In this document: positions 36,268 to 48,151 of the stretch, one piece after another
Layout: every line of letters begins with the position of its first letter
Numbering within the stretch: position 1 is the first letter of the stretch
Origin: Chalciporus piperatus
Taxonomy: Eukaryota > Basidiomycota > Agaricomycetes > Boletales > Boletaceae
Reading direction: 5' to 3'
NCBI GenBank assembly: GCA_038093975.1
Contig: JBBPTG010000109.1
Location: 1 to 64,000 of the forward strand
Length of the DNA stretch: 64,000 nt
Translations under genes and position numbers: made by a program
Notes under the pieces: model-generated
What the model saw: the letters and a program-made list of their open reading frames with translations, nothing else
The model's database searches: none
Told to the model about the DNA's origin: nothing

Positions 36268-36697
36268 ACGATACCCATTAGACGACAGTTGGTAACATAG
36301 AATATTTTTGATTCGATCTGATTATAGCGCACTAGTATTTCTGTATCCTCTCCACCTCTTGTTTCCATACCTCCGTTCTGTGTTCTATCTCACTTAACTT
36401 ATGTATGATTCGCGTTCTATATCGCTTAGATTCCTCTGCGTAGACTTGATCAATTGCAGCTTATACTGTAGATCTTTGCTGGCAGTGAGAGTGATCTCGG
36501 AGAGATAAGATAACCGGGCAGATCTGTCGAGCGTCGTTCCGAAGCAGTCCATTTTCACCAACTCCACAAACGTGCCCAAGTGTTCCCTTCCCTGACTCTG
36601 AGTAACTTGAAACTGTTCTGCTCCGTCCTCTGAGGCCAAATCTTTGACAGAACCATACCCGAGCGAGGGACATACCTTTTAGACTTGAACCGAATCG
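36268..36697. other. Intergenic, no gene seen
   Basis: MIOX 3' flank and probable promoter of the HAD phosphatase gene. Confidence 0.4.
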
Positions 36698-38061
36698 ATG
36701 TCTGCCAGTCTACAAACACAGCCCTTCCACCCCGACAAGAAGTTCGTCGTGTTGAGCGACTGGTACGTTCTTCGGCCTCACATACTCGGACCCACGCTGA
36801 TCCTGCATCCAGGGATGGCACGATCACTACGTGCGACTCCAACGACTGTACGTAGCTCGTTCCCGTTCCCACCGCACTCATGACACACTCACCGATTGCA
36901 CATTCGCAGACATTACGGACAACTATGGCATGGGAACCCAAGGGCGTGTCGCGCTCAACATGGAGATTCTCGAATTCGACAAGAGCGGAAAGACGGGGGG
37001 CAAATCGTTCAAGTGCGTGTTGCGTTCTATATCGAAGGAGACCGTTCTGGCTCCGTTCCGCAGATCGGGTTCACCGCCCGTCTAACTCCAATCATTCTTT
37101 GCATCGCGTTCGCTTCTCGTCGCACTCACGGTCGTGGTGAATTATTGAACAGGGATGCGTTTGAGCTGATGTTGGAAAGTGTGTCCGACAAGGGTCACTC
37201 GCTAGAGGACTGCAAGACCTATCTCACAACTCCCAGCGGTATGTTTCCATTGGGACCCATTGACTCATTGTTGATTGTTCATGATCTTTCTGACTACACT
37301 CTATAAATTCAGAGGCCAACGGCCGTCGACCTGTTGACTTCGCGGATGGTTTCATCGACTTTAAGAAATTCTGTGATAGCAATGATATCCCGTTCACAAT
37401 CGTCTCGAGGTAAGAATATCATATAATGTCTCCTACGTTCATGGCGTATGTAGTCAACAACAAGCTGAAACTTGCATAGCGGGATGGACGAGCTCATTCG
37501 CGCCGTCCTTACCGAACTCGCCAAGGGATCTGAAGATGTTGTGAAAGACATTGCTATTGTCTCCAATGGTGTAGTCCGCGATGCGACAGGAAAGTGGCAC
37601 ATTACCTGGCGCCATCCCGAAAGGTATTGCACTCGCAATCTTCGCTCCAGATTGTCGATCTGATGAGTCGTGTACGATCCCCCTAACAGTACTTACGGCC
37701 ACGACAAGTCTCGCGCGATCTTGCCCTACAAAACGTATAGGGAAGCACACAAAGGCCAGGGACCGACCGTGTTCTTCTTCGGTGATGGTGTCTCTGGTTC
37801 GTACCTTCCATCTTATCCCAAGAAGACCCTCGTCTCACACTGTGCCCAGACTTGTCAGCTGCTGAACCCGCGGACGTGCTCTTCGTCAAGGTAACCGGGG
37901 ACGACGAAAAGGATAACCTCAAAAGCCATTGCGACAAGGCAGGTATCCCGTATATCCCATTCCTGGATTTCAACGTAGCGAGGGAGATCATGGGGAGTAT
38001 CGTCCGTGGGGAGAAATCCAAGGATGATTTTTTGGTCAAACCGACCGTATCTGCCAACTAG
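36698..38061 (+). CDS. HAD-superfamily phosphatase (MtnX/YNL010W-like)
   Basis: Eight exons splice in frame: 36698-36762, 36813-36847, 36910-37012, 37153-37238, 37313-37409, 37480-37623, 37690-37796 and 37850-38061, giving 282 residues. HAD motif I is SDWDGTITTCDSNDY, formed across two introns. Motif II is the TIVSSGMDELI segment and motif IV is FFFGDGVSDLSAA. The arrangement matches phosphoserine-phosphatase-like HAD proteins related to yeast YNL010W and bacterial MtnX, which dephosphorylate small metabolites. The substrate is unknown. It follows MIOX on the same strand, but a functional link is speculative. Confidence 0.88.
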
Positions 38062-38356
38062 ATCTGGGATCGTAGACCGGTCGTTCTCGGTAAGCCATAG
38101 CATCTGAGATTTGACAGCTATGGTTTACATCTTGAAGATGGATCCAGTGATGTACAGTTAGATACAGCTTCACCCGCCGCCGCCACTAGCTCCGTCGACC
38201 TTCAAATAGATGCAACATTTGCAGCCTACACAGCACAGGAATGTAGTCCTGGACCGATCCTCGGTGCCGAGTACATTCGAGTCTGCACCTCACCACCACC
38301 AATTAAACCATCTCTTCGCCTTTTGTGAATCCTACGAATCGTCGGAAAGTGATCAA
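38062..38356. other. Convergent intergenic region
   Basis: 3' flanks of the HAD and GTPase genes; nothing else seen. Confidence 0.4.
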
Positions 38357-39260
38357 CTACCCATCCATTATAACCATGGCATTTACCTTGGCAAGTATGT
38401 CATCTGTCTCTTCGCGCAGCTCCCGCACCTCCGCTTCAAGACTCTGGACCCGCTCTGCCAACCGGGCGAGTTCAGACAGGTAGTTACCCTCGTTGATGAT
38501 GGGGGGAATCAGACGACGCAGGATTGCATGTGCAGACTCTAACGTTCCATCGTATCGAAGGAGTTTCCCGCCCTGGTCAAGGACCGGCTTGAATTCGAGC
38601 TCGTTCGACGTCGCGAGTTCTCGTTCACGTTTCTTTCCCACCACTCGATCAACCCCACCCCACTTCGTGGTGACGACGAGAACGTTTTGTAGGGTTTCCT
38701 GACCACATAGCGCGCGAAATAAAGGCAAAGTGAATTCCGACGTTCCGATGCGTTCTGGGTCGGAAATGCTGTGGAGGTAGATGATGCCTGCGAGCGTTGC
38801 GTTTGGACCATGTCTAGTCGGAGTCGGACCCGTCAGAAGGACTGATGATAGAGTGGAGCCTTGGACTTACTCCTGCCTGAGGTAAAGAGATATCCAATTG
38901 AGGATTTCTATGTCGAAGCGGACACCATTGTCGAATCCTGGCGTATCGATCAATGTCACCGGTCGACCATTGAGGATGAATCGTTTCGACTCGTCCACCA
39001 CTTCCACGGTCTTCCACTCGCAAACGGAAAAGTCAGACCCGCTCACGAGATTGATGAACTGCAGAATTAAAACGGCGGTCATCACTTTATGTACAACGTC
39101 AGATGATGGATCGCTGGCACTGGCAAACGTACGGTTGATTTGCCACTTCCCCTGGCTCCCATAACACTGCAAATGCAACTTTTTAGTATACATGTCAATG
39201 GTTTGTGGGGGAGAGATTAGCGTACGCGATCATTTGCGTCTTTCCTTCTTGCTGGGCCAT
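38357..39260 (-). CDS. P-loop GTPase (AIG1-like G domain), copy 2
   Basis: Four exons splice in frame: 39226-39260, 39133-39166, 38871-39058 and 38357-38813, giving 237 residues. It begins MAQQEGKTQMIAVMGARG, with the P-loop GARGSGKST and the G3 motif DTPGFDN. Intron positions and phases match those of copy 1 at 7921-9076. Compared with copy 1, the loop after the P-loop is rearranged (SGSDFSVCEWKTVEV instead of the G-SCT form), which would affect the G2 switch. The C-terminal coiled coil is much shorter and lacks the Trp-rich tail. The two may be functionally distinct paralogues. Confidence 0.85.
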
Positions 39261-39638
39261 AATGTTTGATGGTCACTCGAGAGCACTTCGACTCGGAGTC
39301 GGTTGGATAGACGACTCCCTTCACGTATTCCTTCTTCCAAGACCACACTAGCTCCCTGACGCGAGCCTTTTATGGATACATATGGTAGTACATGTGCGCC
39401 CACAATTGGTGAACGCTCCGCAATGTGTTGACAGATCGATTATTCGACAAGTTACTCGCACCCCCATGATTATCTACAATCGACACACTAAGTTAAGTTA
39501 TGCATCATAGATCGACATACACTATTGCGAGGCAAAACGCACGGGTATCCTTATACCACGAGTATCAAAAACGCACCACCTTCTCCAAACTTTCGTAACA
39601 CCCCCCCCCCCTCAAACTAAAAACCGACTTTCAACGTT
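39261..39638. other. Intergenic, contains a poly-C tract
   Basis: Upstream region of the GTPase and 3' flank of the RBR ligase gene. A run of 11-12 C residues lies at about 39600-39611. Confidence 0.45.
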
Positions 39639-42529
39639 TCACCGCCGCCGTCTCCTTCCCGCAGGTCCAGCTGCCACGACGGCTTGTGGCGCCACGACAG
39701 CGGGAGGCGGCTGAGGCGCACGAGCCGCTCTTGCACGCGTATTCGGACGACCCGGGGCTGCCATCTCATGATCCCTTCGTGCCTCTTCAGCCCTTCGGAC
39801 ATGAGCCCGAGGTTCGGCCCATCCACCAACCCCACCACCCATCAAACCGAAATTGAGGTTGACTTGCGGAGCTGCGAACTGATGGTGTTGTGCCGCTCCG
39901 AACATGAACGGGTCGACACCCAGACCCGCACCCGCACCCAGACCCGCACCCATGCCCGCACCCATACCCGCACCCATGCCCATGCCCATGCCCATACCCC
40001 CGGCACCGACACCACCCATGGCCGGAAACCCTCCACGGAAGGCAACGGGTGGAGCAACGGGTGGAGGACGTGGGGCTGGACCCGCAACCGGGATATCCAC
40101 CTTGATATTGCTCGCGTCGAGTTCGGGGCGGGACTTGCGCAGCGCTTCGAGTGCGCTTTTTGCCGCGTTCGATACCTACGCCGTCATGGGTCAACGATCG
40201 AGGTCGTTTGGTCTAAAGGGGGTGGAATCCTCACCTCATCCGCGTGTCGTGTTTCGACTGGGTCCCAGAGAATGCATTTCGCCTTGTTTACTTTGCCGTT
40301 GTAAGGAGGGGGCTAGGAAATGGTGGTCCGTCACTCGGGTTAGAAACGCGATTGTGTTATAGCAAAGGCGACTTACGTTCGAAAAATGTTCGTATCCATT
40401 GATAACTTGCCGACAGATGTAGCACGACACGGTATGACAATTCGGGCAAGTCATCTTGTTACACTGTCGCATCCCCGAACATCATAGAGTGAGAAGCTGG
40501 GACATGTTGAACGATCTTAAAACTTACACCCATTTCCTTGATGAACGCTGTGACGAAAACGGTTAGAATATCGAGAAAGATGCAACAAACGGAGAAGAAA
40601 CGTACATTTCTGGCACTTTGGGCAATTGCGCATGAGCGCTTTGGCTATTGAAGAACGTTAGGATAGGGCAGGAAAAATGTAGGCCATGCTTACTCATTGC
40701 TTCTTCGATGAGATGTTGGGCGTCCAGATGTTTGTCCTCTTCCATTTCTAGGTGCAGTGAGTAATTATAAATAGGTCAAATAGCCCAGAAACTCGCCTTT
40801 ACAGCTCTTTGGAAGATGATCCTATCAAGCCACGCATGGTCAGCCTCGACATCTCGACACGTGCACACGAATACACAAGCGATAGAAGGAAGGTAGGATA
40901 CTTACCAGCTTCTTACACAATCTACAGGTGACCGCGCCACACTCCGCGTTTTCACATCTAAACAGTCTCTCCATCTCGTTCTCGATGACGCATTTATACT
41001 CGCAATGTGGACATTCTTCAAGGTTCTCCAGGCCTGCCGCTTCGATTTCTTTGCGTTGTTTGACTCGATAATACAATTCCAACAGTTTCGAGGAGAGGAA
41101 ACGACTGAGTTCGGATTCGGGAAAGGCAAGCTTGCAACCAGATTGATCCATGCAGACGATGCCTGGATTGTGTTCGCCAAGTAGGTTAGAGGCGTAGGAA
41201 ATCATGCAGGTCTTGCAAAAGAGGTGTGCTTCGGGGCACTGGATCATATCCTCCTGATGAAGAAAAGAACATCGTTCTCAGTTGTGCCCATTGGGGAAAA
41301 ATGATCCGAACACCGACGAAAGGATACGGAGAAAAGCAACATCCGCATTCGATACCCTCCCCATTCTCCTCACATTCTTGCTCGTGGAGAGCAACGGCCG
41401 CTGCTGCATCGCTCTCGGCCGTTAATTCACGGACTCTGAGCAACACCCATTCTCGTTCTTGATCGAATTTCGGATCCTCCCTGAGTTTCCCTTTACCACT
41501 TACGACTGAACTGGTCAATTTCAGTTTAAAAGGGAGGGGATTTTTCTTGAGTTCCTCCGAGAGAAAAAAATAGGCGGGAGCGTAAAAACGGTTGTCAAGC
41601 AGCCTTTGTCGTATATGTGGCTTTGGGATTCGAGGGAAGTCCATCATAAGTTGTTCCTAGACATCATTGGCTTCAGTACGAAGCTAAGACTGTTCTGTAA
41701 AAACGCTGACCAGAGAACGATCGAGATAGTGGGGACCACAATCGTACACCCTCTCTTTGCTGGTATAGTCGATCTTTCGTTTAAGTGATGCTGGACCCTC
41801 GTCGCCAGCGCCAGCGCCATCTGCATCGTCGTGCTTTCCTTTTCCCTTCTTATCCACCTTCGGATACAAAGGGTTTTCGAAAAGGGAATGTAGGATGAGC
41901 TCTACAACGTTCCCTGGTTGGGTCTGGAGGTACTGCTCGACAAGACCATAGACGTGAGCAGGTAGGACGTCTGGAACAATTTCGAGAACGCGGGCGACGT
42001 GTTCGTCAATTGGGTCAACCAAGGCAGGCTCTTGGGCTGGGGGTGGGATAGGGGGAGGCTGTTGGGGTATAACATCTAGCACCTGGGCTGGTGGGGGTGG
42101 CGGGGGAATAGGCGCAACCTCGGGAACGCGAACTGGTGGTGGGGGTGGATCGGGAGGTCGCTCGTCATCACTGCTCGGTAAAAACAAAGGCGCTCCTCCC
42201 TGTCTCTCTCGACGCGGTGCATTCTGCGAGGATCCGGTTCCCGACCCCTGTGCCGCCCCATTGTTTGCCAATAACTCAGAGCTTGCTTTCCCGAATGTGA
42301 GCGGTATGGTTGTCTTCGTCTTTGATGGGCCCGGCTGTGACGCTGGTGGTCGAGGCTCGCGCCTGGTATGGTTCTTTCTCGTCGAAGCGATGGGGGCAAA
42401 AATCTCGTCCTCTGAGTCAGTCAACTCGATGACTTCTATAGAACTAGACGTGGTCTTTTCGACTCCTAGACGAGGTCGCTTGGTTGATGGTCCAGGTTGG
42501 CGGCTTTCGCTGCGAAGGCGCCTCGCCAT
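39639..42529 (-). CDS. RBR-type E3 ubiquitin ligase (RNF216/TRIAD3-like)
   Basis: Ten exons splice in frame: 41711-42529, 41318-41656, 40906-41253, 40797-40821, 40694-40747, 40606-40644, 40528-40547, 40377-40463, 40235-40312 and 39639-40175, giving 781 residues. The N-terminus is disordered and proline-rich, with a SUMO-interaction-like SIEVIELTDSEDE near residue 32. The RBR module follows: RING1 (CGCCFSPY...CPEAHLFCKTC), IBR (CPHCEYKC...CENAECGAVTC), and RING2 (CPKCQK...GCNKMTCPNCHTVSCYIC), with the catalytic-type Cys within CNKMTC. The C-terminus is low complexity (GMGMGMGMGAGMGAGMGAG) and Arg-rich. RBR ligases pass ubiquitin through a RING2 cysteine thioester. Intron 4 (between 40797 and 40747) starts with GC rather than GT. 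Confidence 0.92.
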
Positions 42530-42715
42530 TGTCGAGTCGGATTGCTCTGAGGAGGAGCGGATATCGAGGACTCATCGACAGCCGAGGAGGAATTTCGTTG
42601 CAAATATTTTCAGCTAACCAAGTGATATTATATAATAGTTAGTTCTTGAGCCTGCTGTTCACCGCAGCTTGCATAGTGAACTTGGCAGAGACGCAGACCT
42701 CCAGAGCCCTTCGCC

Positions 42716-43398
42716 ATGCCAGGATTCTCCCGCTCAGACTACGACCCTCGCAGAGTCTGTTTGAACCCATTTCCTGAGCTGAACATCGGCAGGTACAGGC
42801 GTACCATCGGTATCTACCTCGCTGGTGCACTCGTATGTCCCACTGCTCTCCTTCTTTGTTCGCATCAAACTTACTTACAACCAACAGTTTGCACTTGCCA
42901 ACTGGACATTCCTTGACGCTGCGATCCTCTCTGCCAACGCTCACGCACCCTACGGCGAGCCCCAAATCCCCCCTCCAGTCCATGTCGAGTTCGTCGACTG
43001 GGTGCCTGGAATATGCTCCCTCTTTGGAATGCTTATCATCAACCTTATCGACAAGGATAGAATCAGAGGGGACGACTACGGATCCCCCGATGCTGTTTGG
43101 AGAGCAAGGCTCTTCTTGTTCATCGGGTTTGCCCTCATGGCTGGAGGGTTGGCCGGTAGCGTGGTCAGTTTCATCCCCGGTCTTGACTTTCTCCCTTCCC
43201 CAATTTCTAATTGTATCCTCTTCTCTCTCTCGACAGTCCCTACTCGTTCTCAAATATATCCTTGGCGACTACCCCGATCAATACACCTACTACGGCTATG
43301 CAAACGTGTCCCAAAACGTAGCCCTCATGCTTTCCTCCGTCGTTTTGTGGATCGCACAAAATGCGCAGAGCGAATACGATTACAATTTGACCTTGTAG
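42716..43398 (+). CDS. UPF0220 (Vps68/TMEM50-like) membrane protein
   Basis: Three exons splice in frame: 42716-42832, 42888-43163 and 43237-43398, giving 184 residues. It has four predicted hydrophobic segments: IYLAGALFALANWTFLDAA, WVPGICSLFGMLIINLI, FLFIGFALMAGGLAGSV and VSQNVALMLSSVVLWI. The WVPGICS and RARLFLFIGFALMAGGL blocks mark the UPF0220 family. Yeast Vps68 works with ESCRT-III in endosomal sorting. The coding sequence is intact. A diverged tandem copy follows. Confidence 0.92.
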
Positions 43399-43761
43399 GG
43401 CTACTGTAACTTACATGCGGGGTACGTTATAAAGCGATTCTGATGTACTCTTATTGCACTCTACGATCTCTATCTCGGAGTGAGCATGTGTACAAGGCTT
43501 GCGGCTGCATCGCCAAACTCTAGGAGATTCCAATGGGCCTCTCCCGCGGACGAATACCAACAATTTACACTGCGAATGTACTTTCTTCGTCCGCTCCATT
43601 TTCCCCCATGGTGTCATGAGTTGGTCATGAGTTGCTCTCTCACATGTCCCCCGCTTGCGGATTTGGCTGTCAAAGTTCATCCTGAGTCACGAGTAAACAA
43701 GGCTGGTCCGGCCCCCGTCAAGTGGGTCCTAGGACCGTATCCTCTTCCAGCCTCCAGCAAG

Positions 43762-44372
43762 ATGTCATATACCGGAGACTCCAAGTCCCTTGACGGCCGC
43801 AAAGTGAGGGCAGTGGACCCAGAGCTCGGCGTTGGTAAACAGAAAAACAAGATTGTAGGCGCAGCCATTGCTCTCGTACGTTTCATCCAGTCACGTCTGG
43901 GATACTCACTTTGCCTGAACTCATCCGAATCCGATAGCGCGGAATTGGCGTCGCTGCATTCCTCGCTGCTCTGATCTATTCTACTTTGCTATATGCTCTT
44001 CGGCCTTATGGCAAACACCATCTCCCAGGATTGATTGACTTCGTCCCTGGACTTTGCTGTCAATATGGATCGACAATGACCCTCACCAAATTCAATAAGA
44101 TTAAGAAGAGAGAAGAGGACGTTGCCCCTCCTTCTATCGTCTGGAGAGACAATCTTTTTTGTTCCTCGGGTTCGCCCTCATGACTAGTGGATTGGTGGGA
44201 AGCATCGTGAGTCTATGTTACGGCCAATCTCTAGTTCGATCAACTCCCCTCGCTCCTTCAACAGTCCATTCTCTTCCTCAAGCAATACAGTTACTTTGGC
44301 TACGCAAACGTGTTCCAATGTGTCGCCGTCATAACATCCCTCGCCATTGTGCTGGTTGCAAAAGGTCACATA
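43762..44372 (+). pseudogene. Diverged tandem UPF0220 copy with a 1-nt frameshift
   Basis: Exon 1 (43762 to about 43876; MSYTGDSKSLDGRKVRAVD...IVGAAIAL) splices to RGIGVAAFLAALIYSTLLYA, then DFVPGLCCQYGS (the counterpart of the WVPGICS block). In the third hydrophobic segment the frame breaks in a T6 run (44155-44160); one extra T would restore LFLFLGFALMTSGLVGSI. A further exon from about 44262 gives SILFLKQYSYFGYANVFQCV and ends ...VAKGHI near 44372. The tail is shorter than in copy 1. It is either a recent pseudogene or carries a homopolymer sequencing error. Confidence 0.65.
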
Positions 44373-44403
44373 TAGCGGATACTATCTCATGGGCTAGAGC
44401 TTA

Positions 44404-44726
44404 CGCTCTTACATTCTGTTAAAACAACGTTGTCTCCGTGAGTTCGAGGACTATTCGAAGAGGTTTGAAGTAACAATGTATCTTCCTGTATGCGCCGTTT
44501 ACCAAAAAATGAGATGCACGTATCCATAGGAGCTAATTTCGTCTTATGAGGACCAGTTGTCGACCTTCGCTCTTTCAACGTTCAACCCGTTTCCTCGCTT
44601 CTCATCACGCCTCCTGCGCGAGCACTCCAACAAGAGTTCCAGGCCATGGCTTCAAGATCACTGGCATGATCCGGATCCAGCTGGCCACATGACTGTCAGA
44701 GTGGCTCACTTTCTCGGCCTTATTTA
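44404..44726. other. Intergenic, no gene seen
   Basis: Flank between the UPF0220 copy and the MITE. It ends with the TTA target duplication at 44724-44726. Confidence 0.4.
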
Positions 44727-45481
44727 GGCCCAGCTCGGAAACCTGGTTAGGAAGGGCTGGTTTGGGTGGGAAAGTTGTTTGCGCAAACCAAGCGCAAACC
44801 AGCACTTCGCACTCGGAGGTTTGCAAACTAGTTCCCACGGTTTACAAAAGTTGTAGTACTGTCCACGATAACCCCTAAACCTCACCATAAATTGGTGTAC
44901 TGTTCACAATAATCCCTAAACCTTGCCATAAATTGGTGTACTGTTTGTGATAATCCCTATAACTCGACCAAGTCTTTAACCGAGTAAACCTTGCGATAAA
45001 TTGGTGTAGTACTGTCCGCGATATTCCCTAAACCTCACCATAATAAATTGGTGCACTGTCCGCAATAATTTATGGTGAGGTTTAGGGATTATCGCGGACA
45101 GTGCACCAATTTATTATGGTGAGGTTTAGGGAATATCGCGGACAGTACTACACCAATTTATCGCAAGGTTTACTCGGTTAAAGACTTGGTCGAGTTATAG
45201 GGATTATCACAAACAGTACACCAATTTATGGCAAGGTTTAGGGATTATTGTGAACAGTACACCAATTTATGGTGAGGTTTAGGGGTTATCGTGGACAGTA
45301 CTACATCAATTTATAGCAAGGTTTACTTGGTTAAAGACTTGGTTGAGTTGTACACAGCCGCCACTCGCGCGTGGGCGGAAATATCCGAAATCCGACCAAA
45401 CCCAGTTGCCGGTTTGGGCAAACCATGGTTTGGCAGGCAAACCACACCTGACCACACCTGACCAACTTTCCGAGCTGGGCC
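44727..45481. mobile_element. PIF/Harbinger-type MITE (755 bp)
   Basis: Inverted ends GGCCCAGCTCGGAAA at 44727-44741 and its reverse complement ending at 45481, flanked by the 3-bp duplication TTA (44724-44726 and 45482-45484). TTA duplications and GG-initial ends are the mark of PIF/Harbinger elements. There is no coding capacity. The outer parts carry GGTTTGC/GCAAACC motifs in inverse orientation and the interior is a large palindrome. Confidence 0.8.
44853..45304. repeat. Perfect 211-bp inverted repeat with 30-bp spacer
   Basis: Left arm 44853-45063 and right arm 45094-45304 are exact reverse complements. Each arm is built of ~45-bp subunits (CCATAAATTGGTGTACTGT, then ATCCCTAAACCTCA). Exact identity over 211 bp implies very recent origin, gene conversion or an assembly effect. 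Confidence 0.92.
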
Positions 45482-45678
45482 TTAGGTACTTTCCGTCACC
45501 ATGAGAGACACGAGTTCTGATCAAGTTCTGATTGACGCCGGGGTGTGAAAGCAGGTTGCTCGCAGTCCACCGCGCACACAGCAACAGTACTGCTCCTAGT
45601 CCAAGTTATAACCCCCCTGCATCTGAGCTGTATCTTCTATATCCACATCCAGATACCAACATCCAATTCTCGCCATCA

Positions 45679-46824
45679 TGCTACTCTTTAAATCTGATTC
45701 CAACTCTCAACGCAAATTCATCGATCTCATCTATCAACAGACCAACAAGTATGCCAACTGGGACCCACCGTCTGAGGTAGAAGTGCGTCGTCGTTCTCGT
45801 CTCATCCACGCGGAGCATCAGGGCTTTAGCTTCGGAGTCGATTAGGTTGGCTCATATGGCACCATGGATAGAACGTCCGGAGCTATACGAGTGGAAGGGA
45901 ACATCTTCGCGGATGAATTCAAACGACACCTACCAGAAGGATTCGATCTTTCACACTATCCCATCAAAGTCTGTCCAGACGAGAATGAATATATGACCTG
46001 GTCCAGAAATGTGCACAAAGTGACGTTCAATCCAGGCGTTGAAGTGTAAGTCATCTCGTTAACCTGTGCTGTGAAGCATGATACTCATGACGAGTATCAT
46101 GCACACCTCTAGTCAGTCTAATTTCGCATCAGCAGCGTTCAAAGGGACATGGGAAACGAGACGTGGTCGTGGGGCTATGCTGTTGATATACAGGCCACGT
46201 ATCAAGGAGCTCCCGCCTGGTGAACTGGTATCGAAGCTTGCAACAATTCCACTACTCAAAGACAAGGTTCTGGTCACGAGGGTGTATTATTGTCCTGCTT
46301 ACGCGCTATGTCTCTCTAGCAACAGTGCGTCCGAGTCTCTACGCTTCCGCATGTTCAACTTACTAATACTAGAGCGACAACTCAGGCGGTGAAACCATAT
46401 CCATCGCTTTGCAAGGCTCGGCGCCGGTTGCCGGGGTGTCTGCAGGTGGTGGTGTGATGATGAAGTGGTGGAGTGATACCCAAGCTGGACTTCTTCGGAG
46501 TGGCTGTCATGACGAGTTTTGCTTCACGCCGTTGTATGATCTCGCGAAGCTTGCAGAGAACCAACCGAAGCGTCGCGCTCAGAATTCACCGGCACCAGGC
46601 GCTCACGACTTGTACCCGTGAGTGCAATGTTCAAGTTGTTCGTTCGGGCGTCGTACAGCTTACTGACGTTCATGAACGTGGTAGATGGATTTCTGCTGGG
46701 CTACCATGGGATGCGCTTGACGAGGATGGCGAAGAGATCGAGTACTCTGTGAGTCCAACTGCGTTCACTCAAGGATAGTTTCAGCTGACCCTATTGTGTC
46801 CGACAGGACTCGAACGATGAATAG
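45679..46824 (+). CDS. Uncharacterised Agaricomycete protein family
   Basis: Exon 1 (45679-45773; MLLFKSDSNSQRKFIDLIYQ) joins exon 2 at about 45850 (VGSYGTMDRTSGAIRVEGNI). Later blocks are FKGTWETRRGRGAMLLIYRP, LLKDKVLVTRVYYCPAYAL, GGVMMKWWSDTQAGLLRSG and LPWDALDEDGEEIEYS. The last exon (46807-46824, DSNDE-stop) is joined by a GTGAGT...ACAG intron. The block order matches a family common in mushroom genomes with no known function; the first intron removes 76 nt. The joint near 46330-46380 could not be placed in frame with certainty, so a small indel there is possible. Confidence 0.6.
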
Positions 46825-48151
46825 TGGGATGCTGCGGCAGAGGTAAGATTGGTTTCCGATCAGAGGTGTATTGAATAATGTATGTAACAGGCATCCATGA
46901 ATCGGAAGACATTCGCGCGCACGTCAAACAGAGTGACTCCATCATCGACACCCCCGCAGCTCTTCAACTGTCTCGTTCAACACCAGTGATGTCTGGATAT
47001 CTGTTCAACATGCTATCTTGGTCTCAATCGAGTCGATGTAGTGGCGAAAAGAGCGTCCGAAATATGTAAATTCAAAATAAAGCGAGGGTGATGAAAAGTG
47101 TACCGATGCGCAGGGTGGTGGTGACTGCTCTTAATCCCCCTCGACTCCTTGATTCAATTCTCACGTCCTGAGCTGGGTCGCTCTCTTTGCAAAATGTCTG
47201 GACTCCGAGGACTTGGCTAGTTGCGTTTTCTCGTCCACGGGCTTCGGACGATTACAGCGACTCGCTACTTGTATCATTTGATGATGATGTTCGCTGGTCA
47301 AACAGCATCGTCGGTGAAGGCGGGTAGAGCACATTGGGAAGGAATGGTAGCGTTGAATGTACATTCCAATCAAGACTCGACATGACCGCGAGATGCTCGA
47401 CGTTTGCAAGCGAAATGTGAACTGAGCGCTATGGAGGATACGTAATTGTGGGTACTTGACTCCTACTGGCCGCAAGTGTTGGTGAGCCCGATCGATCGTC
47501 ATTCATCTTCGCAACGCCATGCCTCCCTGTCGTCGGGCTTTATCTCGATGAAGCTGAAAGACGAGGAGCCATCGGATGTGCTGGAAGGCCTGCTACGGAA
47601 GTGGGAGGGGGCTACTCAACCTTTGGCCGATGCTCGGCTTCTTCGCGTCCTCAAATGGACAGCTTGGAAATCTGGGATTCCTTTCTCGAGGAGTAACTTG
47701 GCATCAGTGAGATAATGTTCGATTGGCGACGAAGAAGGAGCGAAAAGGTCAAGTGGAGGACACATCAAGGAGTTATGTGAGGCTGCGGATTGCCTGATCG
47801 ACCCATCTCGGAAACGCGTAGGATATAGGCCAGTAGACGAAACCGAGATTGCGCTGTGACTTGGTGCTGCAGTGGTTGGTGTCATGGACGACCGGCGAAT
47901 CCGAGACGACTGGGAGGTCGGACAGTAGGCTACCGCAAGCTTACTGTTCGACTTCACAGTCGTTTCGCCTGGGTCTGACAGCAGTGGAGGATCTAGACCA
48001 GGCTACCTTACAGAACGAGTAGTGATTTTGTATTATGGTCCTTGTCGTTTCTCCGTCGCATCTGGCAAGAGGCACATTGATTCTCTGAGATTGTTATTGA
48101 AACCAGTCTGGCAATGAGCTTTGATTATGTAATACAATCTCTGTACTCGTC
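46825..48151. other. Intergenic, only weak ORFs
   Basis: A 113-codon minus-strand ORF at 47616-47957 (TDAKLLLEKGIPDFQAVHLR near its end) is Ser-rich and might be an exon fragment, but I found no splice partners. Otherwise nothing is supported. Confidence 0.35.

Noticed and set aside
42835..43398. 187-codon plus-strand ORF overlapping the UPF0220 gene in another frame
   Set aside because: Its frame reads through an intron and gives no membrane segments; the spliced UPF0220 product explains the locus.
44853..45304. Centromeric or telomeric palindrome
   Set aside because: The palindrome lies wholly within a 755-bp element with TTA duplications and its units are not telomeric.
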